Of a stretch of DNA of 64,000 nt, positions 1 through 8,877 are shown piece after piece. Source of the DNA: JABDMH01 sp965223165 (GTDB lineage Bacteria; Bacteroidota; Bacteroidia; Chitinophagales; Saprospiraceae). A program made the translations under genes and the position numbers. A model generated the notes under the pieces. It was not told the DNA's origin. It searched no databases and worked only from the letters and a program-made list of their open reading frames with translations. The stretch is taken from the NCBI GenBank assembly GCA_965223165.1, contig CBDCVQ010000018.1, positions 62,001 through 126,000 on the forward strand, given 5' to 3'. Position 1 is the first letter of the stretch. Each line of letters opens with the position of its first letter.

Positions 1-1
1 A

Positions 2-553
2 AAGCAAATACAATCACAGTATAATGCGCACGCAATTAAGCTTATCTCAATCAACAAGATTCTAAGTGATTCAAAATCAATTAGCACCGACGTCAAAATA
101 GGCAATCCGCTCATGGAAATGCCCTTTGGAGCAAAATTGTACACCGTAGACACTATGCATCATGAAACACTACTGTCAAACCTCATAAATGCAAACAAAA
201 ACAGAGCGCTGCTTATAGACTTCTGGGCAACCTGGTGCATGCCTTGTTTGCGAGAGATGCCCAGCAGCAGAAATCTTCAAAACGATTCTAAGGACCTCCC
301 GATAGAATTTGTATACCTATGCACATCAAGTAATTCCACCATAGATACCTGGAAATCCAAAATCGCGGAACATAAGATTGGGGGAACCCATATTTTTGTC
401 AACCGACAGATCGAAAATGACTTAATGGACCTATTTGATGTCAACGGCTTTCCTAGCTACGTCTTCATTGACAAGCAGGGAAATTACAAACCCGGAGTCA
501 TTCGCCAGATCAGTGATGTTGACAAGGAAACCTTGATCGAACTTACTAAGTGA
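2..553 (+). CDS. TlpA/thioredoxin-like protein, 5' truncated by window edge
   Basis: The reading frame is open from base 2 without a stop, so the start lies outside the window; the ATG at 113 is internal. The visible 183 residues contain a thioredoxin-like fold with FWATWCMPCLREMP, whose CMPC is the redox-active pair, and the cis-proline segment GFPSY near the C-terminus. This is typical of periplasmic or membrane-anchored thiol-disulfide oxidoreductases (AhpC/TSA-TlpA family). Two more TlpA-type genes lie at 8878 and 24443. The family is clear, the substrate unknown; the missing N-terminus probably carries a signal peptide and a helical or DUF4369-like region. Confidence 0.85.
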   Translation, partial: KQIQSQYNAHAIKLISINKILSDSKSISTDVKIGNPLMEMPFGAKLYTVDTMHHETLLSNLINANKNRALLIDFWATWCMPCLREMPSSRNLQNDSKDLPIEFVYLCTSSNSTIDTWKSKIAEHKIGGTHIFVNRQIENDLMDLFDVNGFPSYVFIDKQGNYKPGVIRQISDVDKETLIELTK

Positions 554-858
554 CACTCAAGAAAAGAAAAGCTCTTCCCTCTATGAGACCTATCATTTGC
601 GGTGTCGTACTAGGCGATGGACAAGTAGCCGGACTTCCCGCTAACGCGAACAGAAAAATCATCTACGAAGCCATCATAGGCCTAAGCCAATGAAACGACG
701 GCCTCGCAATCCTGTTGCATGAAACAAGACCAGCTTCAGCAGACATAGCCCTACCTAGGGGAACTCCACGGCTTAGAGCAACCACTCCCCCACCAGCCCG
801 CGGATGCAACGAATCTCCCAAGAGCCGCATGCTGAGGACCTCCTACAGGTAGACGCTT
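554..858. other. Gene-poor spacer
   Basis: No convincing gene. A 36-codon open frame (583-693, plus) exists but matches nothing I know and may be chance. The spacer runs into the MITE-3 copy at 859. Confidence 0.5.
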
Positions 859-1142
859 CAGAGCAATCGCATTATCAAGGCTTTAGAGTGACAGCGAACT
901 TACGATGGCGTTCGGCGGGGACGCCAAACGCGGCCTGCTCTGGCCTAGCTAGTTGCCGTTGGAACAACTCAACAACAGCACAACCAGGCCGTGTCAGGCG
1001 TCCCCGCCTGACACATACTAGCAAGATTATGCTTTGGAGTAGTCGTCCTACGTCTGTTCAACTACTAAAATAGGGCATCTTGCCAGCAATTCTTTGGCTG
1101 TTGATAGATAATAAATGCAGTATCTATAATGCGATTGCCCTG
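859..1142 (+). mobile_element. MITE-3 copy 1 (284 bp, terminal inverted repeats)
   Basis: The ends CAGAGCAATCGCATTAT and ATAATGCGATTGCCCTG form 17-bp inverted repeats with one mismatch. Inside are two strong hairpins, GGCGTTCGGCG/CGCCAAACGC near 905-930 and GTGTCAGGCG/CGCCTGACAC near 990-1013. The whole unit aligns end to end with the reverse complement of 50233-50530, and its first part with 40826-40920. No target duplication is visible for this copy. No transposase is encoded, so it would be a non-autonomous element. Confidence 0.75.
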
Positions 1143-1154
1143 GCCAACCTGAGG

Positions 1155-1345
1155 TCCAAGTGCATCAACCGGTAGAATTGCGTAAATTGCTGCTAGCACC
1201 TGTGGTCCGATCCCAGCCGGGCCAGCTAAGATGCTCCAAGAGGGAAGGTAACCCTGGAGCAACTAACCTCGGCGCCATCGAATCCTTGCGGCATGGAATC
1301 GATTACGGCTGACAGGAGAAGCTTCCGCTATGGAGTGGAAGACCG
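1155..1345 (+). repeat. R1 intergenic repeat, copy 1
   Basis: This copy has the R1 core GAATTGCGTAAATTG near 1173, then a block like GGTCCGATCCCAGCCGGGCC, then GGCGCCATCGAATCC and CATGGAATCGATTACGGCT. The same ordered blocks occur near 6565 and 9968. It follows the MITE-3 copy almost directly. Function is unknown; a structured RNA or an old mobile-element remnant are both possible. Confidence 0.6.
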
Positions 1346-1533
1346 GTCTAACCCCGTGCAAGGCCGTGTGCCGTGCAGAGAAGTTGGGAGTTACATCACT
1401 TGCCATTGGCCGTTACTGACAAGAAGGCCAAGCTTTGACGGTGATCAAACTGCCATCTGGCATGAAAAGAATGAAATGGAAATGAAGATGGACTTTGGGT
1501 GAATATACCTCTCCCACAAAAAACAGGGACTCA

Positions 1534-2058
1534 ATGAAAATGCTAAGCCGAAGCAAACCAAAGAGTGGGACTGCGTGCATCGTCCATAAATGGCTGACAC
1601 CATTGGAGATCTCGCGGTCGACTGCTAAGAAATTTGGTCATGCGATGGTACTGGGACTGGTCCTTAGTACTGCCTGCACTTCCACGAAGGATTTAGCTCA
1701 AGACGCTGATGTTTGTTCCGATGAGACATGGAGGTCAAAGGTCTATGTACGCTCAGATCGAATAAACCCTCACAGCGCGAAAACCAACTTGATCAAAGGC
1801 AGGATTGTAGACGAAAGCGGAGAACCAATCATTGGGGCCACCTTGATCCTGTATGGCACTGATGAAGGCACTGTCACTGATTTGGATGGATACTTTGAAA
1901 TCAATCGATCGGTGAGGAAACTGAAATCCAAGACCATCTTGATTGGATACCTCGGCCGCGAGAAGCTAGCGATGAGCCTGACAGACGTGAGGAACAAGGA
2001 AATCATCATTGTTCTTGCAAGCATGGAAGATGAGTTTAAAATTATTCTCACGGACTAA
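1534..2058 (+). CDS. Lipoprotein with CarboxypepD_reg-like domain
   Basis: 174 residues from the chosen ATG (MKMLSRSK), selected because it gives a basic N-region before the hydrophobic stretch ending in the lipobox LSTAC (Cys near residue 48); an upstream ATG at 1495 would add 13 unremarkable residues. Residues about 87-160 match the carboxypeptidase-regulatory-like fold, with KGRIVDESGEPIIGATL and GTVTDLDGYFEI, as found at the N-terminus of SusC-type receptors. Here it stands alone without a TonB barrel. The long N-region before the lipobox is unusual. Probably outer-membrane or periplasmic; the partner is unknown. Confidence 0.7.
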   Translation: MKMLSRSKPKSGTACIVHKWLTPLEISRSTAKKFGHAMVLGLVLSTACTSTKDLAQDADVCSDETWRSKVYVRSDRINPHSAKTNLIKGRIVDESGEPIIGATLILYGTDEGTVTDLDGYFEINRSVRKLKSKTILIGYLGREKLAMSLTDVRNKEIIIVLASMEDEFKIILTD

Positions 2059-2179
2059 TTTCATCTGATAGCGCCAGATGACACTTACGGGCAAGTGAGG
2101 CTGAGTAATCCCTTGCCGATGCCCGGCAGGGCCAGCATGCAACTTCCCCCGACGTTTGACACAACTAGCATCGACATAC

Positions 2180-2794
2180 ATGAAAGTGAACATGCTCACA
2201 CTCCTCCTCCCCTTTTGGGCAGTTAACCTACTTGCACAAGACACATACCAGGGCAAATTCTCGCATCGGAATTTCTACATTGGCACAGAGTCACCCATAC
2301 CAGTAGGTAATCACACGGGCTACGATGCCGACGAGGGACTAACTATCTCCATAAAGTATGGCAAGAATGCATTTATTAGGACCATCCAAGTCAAAAAGCA
2401 TGATAAAATCATCTGTGATGAAAGGATTCGCTTCCCCATCAAGGAGTCCCGCTGGATTCAGATCAAGAAAGGACTTTGGATCAACTCCGTCAAGCCTCAA
2501 GAGCAATTTGCCACAGCGGTCAATGACACTGCCACGATCAAGATGCACTATGCTGGCTTCTTACGATCCGGCGAACCTTTTGACAATTCCTTCATTAGGA
2601 ATCTGCCGCTGACAGGAAACTTGGGCCATTTTATAGCTGGATTCTCACTGGGTGCTGTCAACGTCATGCCTAATACAGTGAGAATATTAAAAATTGCCCC
2701 GGAATTGGCGTATGGCCCAAAAGGATTCGGCAATATACCCGGAAACGCAACGATCTACTATGTGCTCTACAACTTGGAGAATCCCAGCGCCTAA
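2180..2794 (+). CDS. FKBP-type peptidyl-prolyl isomerase, exported
   Basis: 204 residues starting at MKVNMLTLLLPFW, which gives a normal signal peptide ending LLAQ; an ATG 24 bases upstream spoils it. The C-terminal ~95 residues are an FKBP domain: IKMHYAGFLRSGEPFDNS, LAYGPKGFG and IPGNATIYYVLYNLE follow the family's order. The usual EvI.Gw segment reads HFIAGF, so the active site is partly altered. The N-terminal ~90 residues match nothing I know. It likely assists folding of periplasmic proteins. It is a single gene with its own spacers. Confidence 0.8.
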   Translation: MKVNMLTLLLPFWAVNLLAQDTYQGKFSHRNFYIGTESPIPVGNHTGYDADEGLTISIKYGKNAFIRTIQVKKHDKIICDERIRFPIKESRWIQIKKGLWINSVKPQEQFATAVNDTATIKMHYAGFLRSGEPFDNSFIRNLPLTGNLGHFIAGFSLGAVNVMPNTVRILKIAPELAYGPKGFGNIPGNATIYYVLYNLENPSA

Positions 2795-2927
2795 CGACAG
2801 TGCCCGGCCATGCACGTGGCGACCATGCCATTCTACGGGCCGTCGCACACGCATGCTCACCGTTGCAATGGGGGCATTGATTATGTAACAAAAAAAAAGA
2901 ATAGGACGAGTTTAACCCAGTGCACAG

Positions 2928-3554
2928 ATGAAGATCAAATCACCGAAAGCAGCCGATACGTCGGATAGACCTAACCCTATGCCCAAGGGATCCAAGCCTG
3001 AACCCCACCTCAAACGAAACGTGCGCTTAGTACCCTGGTCAAAGAGCTGGTCCGAGAAATTTGTCACAGAAAAAGAGCGGTGGCAACGCATGCTAGGTCC
3101 TGTGTGTATCGATGTGCAACATATCGGGAGCACTGCCATCAAAGGCATCGTAGCGAAGCCGATCATCGACGTGATGGTCATTGTGTCATCGCACGCCGAG
3201 GTCGACAGATTGATGTCGCAAATTGTGGCGAATGGATACCAAGCCAAAGGTGCGCATGGGATTCCGGGCAGACGATATTTTCAGAGGGACGAGTGCGGCG
3301 AACGAGCGTTTCATATTCACGCGTATGAACAGGGACATCCGGAGATCACCACCCACCTTCGGTTCCGCGATATTTTGCGATCAAACCCAGCCGCCGCACG
3401 TGCATACGCGCGTTATAAGATCGAGCTTGCCGAGAGATTCCGGACAAATAAAGCTGCTTATACCGAGGCTAAGCACCCCTTTATTGAGCAGATCCTCGCT
3501 TCTCATGAAGAATCTGGATCGCCTGAATCCGCAGCCTCTGACCCATCCAGATGA
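2928..3554 (+). CDS. GrpB family (UPF0157) nucleotidyltransferase-fold protein
   Basis: 208 residues. The core VQHIGSTAIKGIVAKPIID is the GrpB/UPF0157 signature, a nucleotidyltransferase-like fold with the GS motif and downstream acidic residues; ERAFHIHAYEQGHPE and LRFRDILRSNP are also typical of the family. Family members include domains fused to dephospho-CoA kinase, but the stand-alone activity is not defined. The start could be the ATG at residue 18 (MPKGSKPEP), since the first 17 residues are poorly conserved in character. The stop overlaps the next gene by 4 bp (ATGA), so the two are probably cotranscribed. Confidence 0.85.
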   Translation: MKIKSPKAADTSDRPNPMPKGSKPEPHLKRNVRLVPWSKSWSEKFVTEKERWQRMLGPVCIDVQHIGSTAIKGIVAKPIIDVMVIVSSHAEVDRLMSQIVANGYQAKGAHGIPGRRYFQRDECGERAFHIHAYEQGHPEITTHLRFRDILRSNPAAARAYARYKIELAERFRTNKAAYTEAKHPFIEQILASHEESGSPESAASDPSR

Positions 3555-4195
3555 GATTTTACCTGTCTTCGTATCGTTTGGGTGATAAGAAAGAACAACT
3601 TGCCTCGCTGGCCGCCGGCGCCAAAGATGTGGCCCTTATTGCCAATGCCCTTGATGCCATCAAAGAGACGGAGAAGCGGAGCAAAGTGATTCAAAGAAGC
3701 GTGGACGACCTGACCGAGATCGGCTTTGTCCCAACGGTCATCGACTTGCGCCAGTACTTCGGTCGACCAAATACCCTCAAAGCACACCTGGCCAGCTTCA
3801 AGATCTTGTTTGTCACCGGCGGCAATGTCTTTCTGCTTCGCAAAGCGATGTACCAAAGTGGCTTTGATCAATGGATGTATAGCCAACTGGCTGAGGATAT
3901 TATCTACGCGGGTTACAGCGCCGGCATTTGTGTTCTGGCCCCGCAGCTCCACGGGTACGATCTAGTCGATGAACCGTCGACGGTATCGGCCGGCTATCAA
4001 CCAGCCATTATCTGGGAAGGACTATCCGTGCTTGCCCATGCATATGCGCCACACTATAAGTCAGATCATACCGAATCCGCTCGCATGGAGGCAACGATAG
4101 GCTACTTCATCGAGCACAAGATTCTGTACAAAGTGCTTCGTGATGGGGAGGTCGACGTATTTGAACAGCAAAGTCCTTGGACGAACTCTGCCTGA
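3551..4195 (+). CDS. Peptidase S51-like / type 1 glutamine amidotransferase-fold protein
   Basis: 214 residues. VTGGNVFLLRKAM (near residue 88) and GYSAGICVLAP with the nucleophile Ser123 are hallmarks of the S51 dipeptidase E/cyanophycinase family. A later His (APHYKSDH) is a candidate triad member. It is cytoplasmic, with no signal peptide. It is coupled to the GrpB-like gene by an ATGA overlap. Substrate cannot be told: dipeptidase E cleaves Asp-X dipeptides, but this is a more distant relative of the kind often annotated only as peptidase-like. Confidence 0.8.
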   Translation: MRFYLSSYRLGDKKEQLASLAAGAKDVALIANALDAIKETEKRSKVIQRSVDDLTEIGFVPTVIDLRQYFGRPNTLKAHLASFKILFVTGGNVFLLRKAMYQSGFDQWMYSQLAEDIIYAGYSAGICVLAPQLHGYDLVDEPSTVSAGYQPAIIWEGLSVLAHAYAPHYKSDHTESARMEATIGYFIEHKILYKVLRDGEVDVFEQQSPWTNSA

Positions 4196-4556
4196 CCCGC
4201 ATCCTCTAATACGGCCGCAAAGCGTAGCGGCCACTCGGTCCATTCTGCGTCCTGCCTTTGCAAGAGCCACCGGAATCCTATTATTCATTAAGTGAACAAA
4301 AAACGCAAGCCGATCCACCACTTAATAAAGGCCTTCAATGTCCAAATATGAAACAAAGCTTGGCTACTGGTCCAAGGATAATAAGCAGCAATAGTATTTC
4401 GCTTAAACTAGCTAGGACGGCATACTTCGAACCACCACATATCAACGCTATGGGGTAGACAATATGCGACCACAAATCGTTCGAATCAAAATATGATGAA
4501 CAATCTAACGAGACATCTCGTCAGGGGCATTCTCCCCACAGCACTGTGGGATGTGA
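4196..4556. other. Gene-poor spacer
   Basis: I see no convincing gene between the S51-like gene and the MITE-2 fragment at 4557. Short open frames here have no recognisable motifs. Confidence 0.4.
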
Positions 4557-4624
4557 GGCCTGTCTCTTCGATTTGGCTCGTAATAATAGCGATCCATGCA
4601 TCCCTATTCCATGCTACAGTCCAC
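4557..4624 (+). mobile_element. MITE-2 terminal fragment
   Basis: This matches the right end of the MITE-2 copy at 20356-20516: TCTCTTCGATTTGGC, AATAATAGCGATCCATGCAT and a terminal CTACAGTCCAC. The left half is missing, so it is a truncated, probably old copy. It directly precedes an R1 head. Confidence 0.65.
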
Positions 4625-4640
4625 CAGTACCTGGGCGAAA

Positions 4641-4675
4641 CAAAGCACATCAACCAGTAGAATTGCGTAAATTGA
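4641..4675 (+). repeat. R1 intergenic repeat, head fragment
   Basis: It contains GAATTGCGTAAATTG preceded by CATCAACCAGTA, matching R1 copy 1 over about 27 bases, after which similarity stops. Only the first segment of R1 remains. Confidence 0.6.
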
Positions 4676-4781
4676 TAAGTAACTTCCGGCAACAAGTTTC
4701 CATAATGACACATCCATGCATTCCTTGCAGTAGCGCTGCATACATCCGGCCACCCATGCCTGCCTAAAATCTAATAAAGCT

Positions 4782-5567
4782 ATGAGATATGTATTTGCCA
4801 TCACAGGACTCCTTTTCATGGGATGCTCCCTAACTTCGCAAACAGGGGAAGCAGGTGCCAAAGAATATAACTTGCAAGTCCAGGAAGGCATTGTCTTGAG
4901 TCTTGGGGACCTGGACTTAGCGAACTTCAAGATAGAATACGAAGAACTTCAGGTACTGGAAGATTATGGAATAAGCTTGGATTCGTTGACAAAAGAACAC
5001 TTGCTCTGCTTTGCCGTCGACCAATGTGACCAAGCACTGCTGACTTTCCTGATTGACAAGGGCGCTGATCCCAATTGCAAATGTGACGGCGATGCTGCCA
5101 TCACATACATTGCCTATTGCGTGCGAGAAGGCGTCGAAATGACAAAGACTATGATAGCCCACGGGGCGAATAAGAATGGGGCTGATCAAGACAATGATTC
5201 CTATCTATCGTATGCGATCTCATATGACAATCACAACCTCGTGAGGTATCTACTGCAAATTGACGCTGACAGAGAACAAAAGGACCTAAATCCCAATATG
5301 GGGTGCTTACCTGTGCATGCTTGTCGCAGCCTAGAAATGCTGAAATTACTGCTGGCCAACGATTTTGACATCAATGCTATCTGCGATAACGGAAGAAACC
5401 TACTACATTTTGCTGCCAAAGATGATTTAGTCGAGATAGCGCAATATATTATCATGAATAATCTAATGGATTTTGAATTGAAAGACAAGAATGGAGAAAC
5501 TCCACTAGATTATGCGATTAGATATGCGAACCCCAAGATTGAGCATATTCTTCGATCCCTAGAATAA
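4782..5567 (+). CDS. Ankyrin-repeat lipoprotein
   Basis: 261 residues. The N-terminus MRYVFAITGLLFMGC is a lipoprotein signal with Cys15 as the predicted lipidated residue. From about residue 78 the protein is built of ankyrin-type repeats: LLTFLIDKGADPN, MTKTMIAHGANKN, LVRYLLQIDAD, MLKLLLANDFDINA, NLLHFAAKDD and GETPLDYAIRYANP. Ankyrin proteins mediate protein-protein contact; the partner is unknown. It sits alone between repeat-rich spacers. The function beyond a binding scaffold in the envelope cannot be inferred. Confidence 0.85.
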   Translation: MRYVFAITGLLFMGCSLTSQTGEAGAKEYNLQVQEGIVLSLGDLDLANFKIEYEELQVLEDYGISLDSLTKEHLLCFAVDQCDQALLTFLIDKGADPNCKCDGDAAITYIAYCVREGVEMTKTMIAHGANKNGADQDNDSYLSYAISYDNHNLVRYLLQIDADREQKDLNPNMGCLPVHACRSLEMLKLLLANDFDINAICDNGRNLLHFAAKDDLVEIAQYIIMNNLMDFELKDKNGETPLDYAIRYANPKIEHILRSLE

Positions 5568-5690
5568 GGCTGCGCCTATCATTGGATCCCGACTAGCTCA
5601 TTGGCCGGCACGCTGTGTATCACAGAGAATGCCCAGTGAGATCTTGTCTAGAAGCACCCTGTAAACACTATCCTCCTCAACTAGCATACT

Positions 5691-5897
5691 ATGAAAAATC
5701 CACGGACATTCATGATCACGGGCATTTCGGCGATTGCAATGACTTTCTTCCTCTATCTGATTGATACGGATCCGCCTTACGCCGATTTTGGAAAAACGCT
5801 CCTCGAATTCTCAATAAACTGTACAATAGTCTTTTTGCTTTTGACCCTTACTTATACCGTTTTGAGAGTCCTTGTGATCAGGCTAAGAGCGAAGTAA
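5691..5897 (+). CDS. Small two-helix membrane protein
   Basis: 68 residues with two hydrophobic segments (about 8-25 and 40-62) and a basic tail RLRAK. I do not recognise the family. Amino acid composition and clean start and stop suggest a real gene, but there is no domain evidence. It follows the ankyrin gene after 123 bp in the same direction and may belong to no operon. Confidence 0.5.
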   Translation: MKNPRTFMITGISAIAMTFFLYLIDTDPPYADFGKTLLEFSINCTIVFLLLTLTYTVLRVLVIRLRAK

Positions 5898-6560
5898 CCG
5901 CTCAAAGCCATCTACAAAATGAAAGTGAGAACTACGCCGCATCCATGCCGCCAACATTGCTAACGCTGCACGTATCAAACTACTCACACAACAAGCGCTG
6001 TCAATTCAAAGAGAACAAGATGTCATGCCTGAGTCAAGGGTTTGAGCTGCCCTTCGAAAATGGAGCAACAGTCTACTGAACCCCGCAGAACATTGGATGA
6101 CGGCCGAAAAGGCAAAGCTGTTCCGTGATACGCATGCGTACCAACTCGTTGAGCAAATCCTCACTCTAAGGAAGGGAAGAACCACGGCGGACCGGTCAAA
6201 ACTTTGGCTGAGTCCCAATGGGTCAAACACAGGGAAGAGGTCCTCTACCTAGGGAATCTCCTTAAGTTTTCCCAACATCTAGACCTGGGGAGTATCTCTT
6301 TAGCACAGCCGCCGCTGTACCGGTCGAGGCCAGTTCCTACGACAGCATCTGGCGAATCGGAATGAAGCAAAGGCGACCAAGGAATAAAAGATCCAGCTAA
6401 TTGGAGGGGAGCGAATCTGCTTGGGAATGCATTGATGGCAGTCAGAGCCAGATTAAGTCATTTCTGAAGCCTGCTAGATGCCACTTGTCGGTCTTGTACC
6501 CAATGGGCAGTCCAAGCACCCCTCCACAACCCCAATCCCCTCCTCTCCTAGCTAATCCAG
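5898..6560. other. Gene-poor spacer with a possible decayed frame
   Basis: No intact gene. Around 6052-6175 the plus strand reads LRKWSNSLLNPAEHW followed by AEKAKLFRDTHAYQLVEQIL, which vaguely recalls the spacer between catalytic blocks of ISL3/ISAon1-type transposases, but this is too weak for a call. Confidence 0.35.
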
Positions 6561-6745
6561 CACCAAGCCAAAGAATTGCGTAAATTGGTGTTAGATCGTA
6601 TGATCCGACCCCTGTCCGGACGGGCTCAAAACGCTGTGTGGGGAGCCATCAGACCCCAGAGTCATCGAATCCGCCGAACTGGTACGGAATTGATCTAGGC
6701 TCTAGGTAAATCGCTCCGGTGAGGAATGGATCGCCCAACCTTTAT
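6560..6745 (+). repeat. R1 intergenic repeat, copy 2
   Basis: It starts with GAATTGCGTAAATTG near 6574, then GATCCGACCCCTGTCCGGAC, then GTCATCGAATCCGCC and GGTACGGAATTGATC, then CTCCGGTGAGGAATGGATCG. The blocks share order and spacing with copies 1 and 3, though base identity between copies is only moderate. Confidence 0.65.
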
Positions 6746-6996
6746 CAAAAAAGTGCTGTATGGAGAATCCGATCCTCAAGATACGAAACTGGCCATCCTT
6801 AGTCGCGATGCCAGCTGACATGGCTCTATCCACAAGAGAAGCAAAGGACTACTTTATGCGGTGCAGAAACTTGAAAGCAGACACAAGCTCATTTTCACAC
6901 AGGCTGAAGAAGATAGCTGCCGTGACGACATTGCAACGGCTCCATCCATCGCCGATCACACTCAATCCTTATCGAGAGCGACAAAAAAATGCAACT

Positions 6997-7191
6997 ATGA
7001 CTCGCGACAACCACTACATGACATTCATATTCCGCAATGTTTGTTTGATAGCAGGCTTCTACCTTGCGCTAGGGGATCAGATGGAATTGACCACCTCCAG
7101 AACCGTAGGATTTATTCTGTTGATTATAGGCTTCAACACCTGGATGATTAGCAACCACAAAAAGAACGATGCGGCGAGTGAAAACACATAG
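6997..7191 (+). CDS. Small two-helix membrane protein
   Basis: 64 residues from the ATG giving MTRDNHYMTFIFRNV. The frame is open further upstream to 6760, but that extension has no protein-like character and overlaps spacer sequence, so the shorter start is preferred. Two hydrophobic segments (about 9-26 and 35-52) are followed by a polar tail SNHKKNDAASENT. No family is recognised. It may be a genuine small membrane protein or a remnant. Confidence 0.4.
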   Translation: MTRDNHYMTFIFRNVCLIAGFYLALGDQMELTTSRTVGFILLIIGFNTWMISNHKKNDAASENT

Positions 7192-7515
7192 TTATCGGGT
7201 TAATACGCCTGGAATAATTCGTTGCTACCAGAAAATGACGCCCACACCCCATACAGACCGCAAGGCTCCTCCGTCCCTCACGCATCCGGATGCCAGAATT
7301 CACACTATAGCGAACGAGCGAGTCTTATGGCCCCTGCCCAACGCAACGCAGACCCAAACTTCACTGACCAGATCTCACCAAACCATGGGCAAGAGCGGAT
7401 GGCTCCCCGACGTGATAGGGTCAGCACGGGCGCGTAACCTACCACCTTGTAAGGCCACATATCCTGACGATGAATATGATCTATTCAATACAAAATTTGC
7501 AATTGACATCCTAAA
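7192..7515. other. Gene-poor spacer
   Basis: I see no supported gene, RNA or repeat here; several overlapping open frames lack motifs. Confidence 0.4.
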
Positions 7516-8076
7516 GTGAAGAATCCAAGCAAGAAAGGTTGTATCCAATGTGGCGTTCCCCATGCCACTGGTGGCAGCCCTAGATTACTCGCGACCCATC
7601 GGATAGTCCCAGATTTGGGCATGGTCCATAGATTTTTGAACTATTCGATTTGGAAATGCCATCAATGCGGGCGCTACCAATTATTCAATGGAAAAGTCTT
7701 CGAACCCCTATTGAAAGACCAAATCCCATCTGTGCTGGAATGGGAGCAGACCCCTGGCCTGGTCCAACGATTTAAATCGGCGTTTGCACAAATAACCATG
7801 CATAAGATTAGTGGAGGATTCTACGGGGCGTTATGCGATTTGAAGACAAAAGCTAGCGGTAGCTATGCCCAATCTCTTGTCATCTTGTCTGAATGGCCAT
7901 TAAGTGGACCCCATTGGACAAAAATCAGACTACCCTCAGAAGTGACAGACATACAGGCATCTACATGGATACAGTCAGACAGCAACTGGTGGGACGCAGG
8001 GCAGCATCTGCCAAAGTATGTGTTTAGAAAGGCGAGCAAATCTACATTGGGACACGCAGATTCCATTGGCAAATAA
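7516..8076 (+). CDS. Hypothetical protein with paired CxxC zinc-binding motifs
   Basis: 186 residues with a GTG start. Cys9/Cys12 (CIQC) and Cys48/Cys51 (CHQC) form a likely zinc ribbon at the N-terminus. The rest has no motif I recognise. It has no signal peptide, so it is probably cytoplasmic. Its 3' end lies just upstream of a nucleotidyltransferase-like gene in the same direction; using the downstream start for that gene leaves a 34-bp gap. Together with the next two genes it may form a short operon. Confidence 0.6.
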   Translation: MKNPSKKGCIQCGVPHATGGSPRLLATHRIVPDLGMVHRFLNYSIWKCHQCGRYQLFNGKVFEPLLKDQIPSVLEWEQTPGLVQRFKSAFAQITMHKISGGFYGALCDLKTKASGSYAQSLVILSEWPLSGPHWTKIRLPSEVTDIQASTWIQSDSNWWDAGQHLPKYVFRKASKSTLGHADSIGK

Positions 8077-8110
8077 TCATATCCTACCGGTCAGCCCAGA
8101 TCCCGAACAA

Positions 8111-8845
8111 ATGCGTGACAGAGCAAGCAACCATCGATCTGCCGCCGAGAAATTTGTGCAGCGCATGATGTCTGACCCTCAGGTCATAGGGATCATCGTA
8201 GCTGGATCAGTACAATACGCTACCATTGACAAGCATTCAGATGTTGACATCTATATCGTATTGGACCCGTCCTGTCTATTTAGAGAAAGGGGGAATACCT
8301 GGATAGACGGCATAGAAATCGAATACTTTAAAAATCCGCCTCAACAAATAAGGTCATACTTTAAAAATGAAGATGACAGTCCCCATACCGCTGACATGCT
8401 AGCAAATGGCCACGTAGCCCTTTGCCGATCCCAAGAAGTCAAAGACTTAATCTCGGAAGCCAAACAAATCCTGAGCAAACTACCACCAAAATTAACTCCC
8501 GCCCAAATTGAGCTAGCCAAGTACCTCATAGATGATCAATTCAAGGACTTCGACGACTCCATCGACAACGACAACAAGGTTGGCGCCATCATTATGAGAC
8601 ACAAAATGTTAAATACATGCATCGACATCTTTTGCCAAGTACATCAAATAAGAAGAGACAAAGATAAGAGGGTGCATCATCAAATTGCCACCATTGCCCC
8701 CACCTATCTTGACTCCATAGCATCCGCCTTGACAGAAGACTGGAATCTGTCCGCTTGCCTAAGAGAGATCAAGCATATGACAGAAGGACTATTAGGGGGA
8801 CCAAGGGCACTGGAGTGGAAATTAAAGAGTAACCTAAATCTATGA
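8111..8845 (+). CDS. Nucleotidyltransferase-domain protein
   Basis: 244 residues from MRDRASNHRSAAEKF; an upstream ATG at 8018 would overlap the preceding gene by 59 bp. Residues about 32-50 carry the polymerase-beta nucleotidyltransferase signature GSVQYATIDKHSDVDIYIV with the metal-binding DxD. This is the fold of aminoglycoside adenylyltransferases and many unassigned transferases; the helical C-terminal half resembles these. The substrate is unknown. The stop overlaps the ATGA of the following ORF, whose more likely start lies 36 bp further on. Confidence 0.75.
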   Translation: MRDRASNHRSAAEKFVQRMMSDPQVIGIIVAGSVQYATIDKHSDVDIYIVLDPSCLFRERGNTWIDGIEIEYFKNPPQQIRSYFKNEDDSPHTADMLANGHVALCRSQEVKDLISEAKQILSKLPPKLTPAQIELAKYLIDDQFKDFDDSIDNDNKVGAIIMRHKMLNTCIDIFCQVHQIRRDKDKRVHHQIATIAPTYLDSIASALTEDWNLSACLREIKHMTEGLLGGPRALEWKLKSNLNL

Positions 8846-8877
8846 CAAAGCCAACCCACCCACTAAAATCATACCTT

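Noticed and set aside
1165..1230. tRNA-like T-arm in R1 (GGTCCGATCCC)
   Set aside because: No acceptor stem, D-arm or anticodon arm can be folded around it.
2790..2892. GCCTAAC after the FKBP stop as an integron attC core site
   Set aside because: It fits RYYYAAC, but I find no matching GTTRRRY partner at the other end, no integrase gene and no consistent sites after the other genes.
5998..6240. Remnant of an ISL3/ISAon1-like transposase
   Set aside because: Only about 40 codons with vague similarity and no catalytic residues; the frame is closed just upstream.
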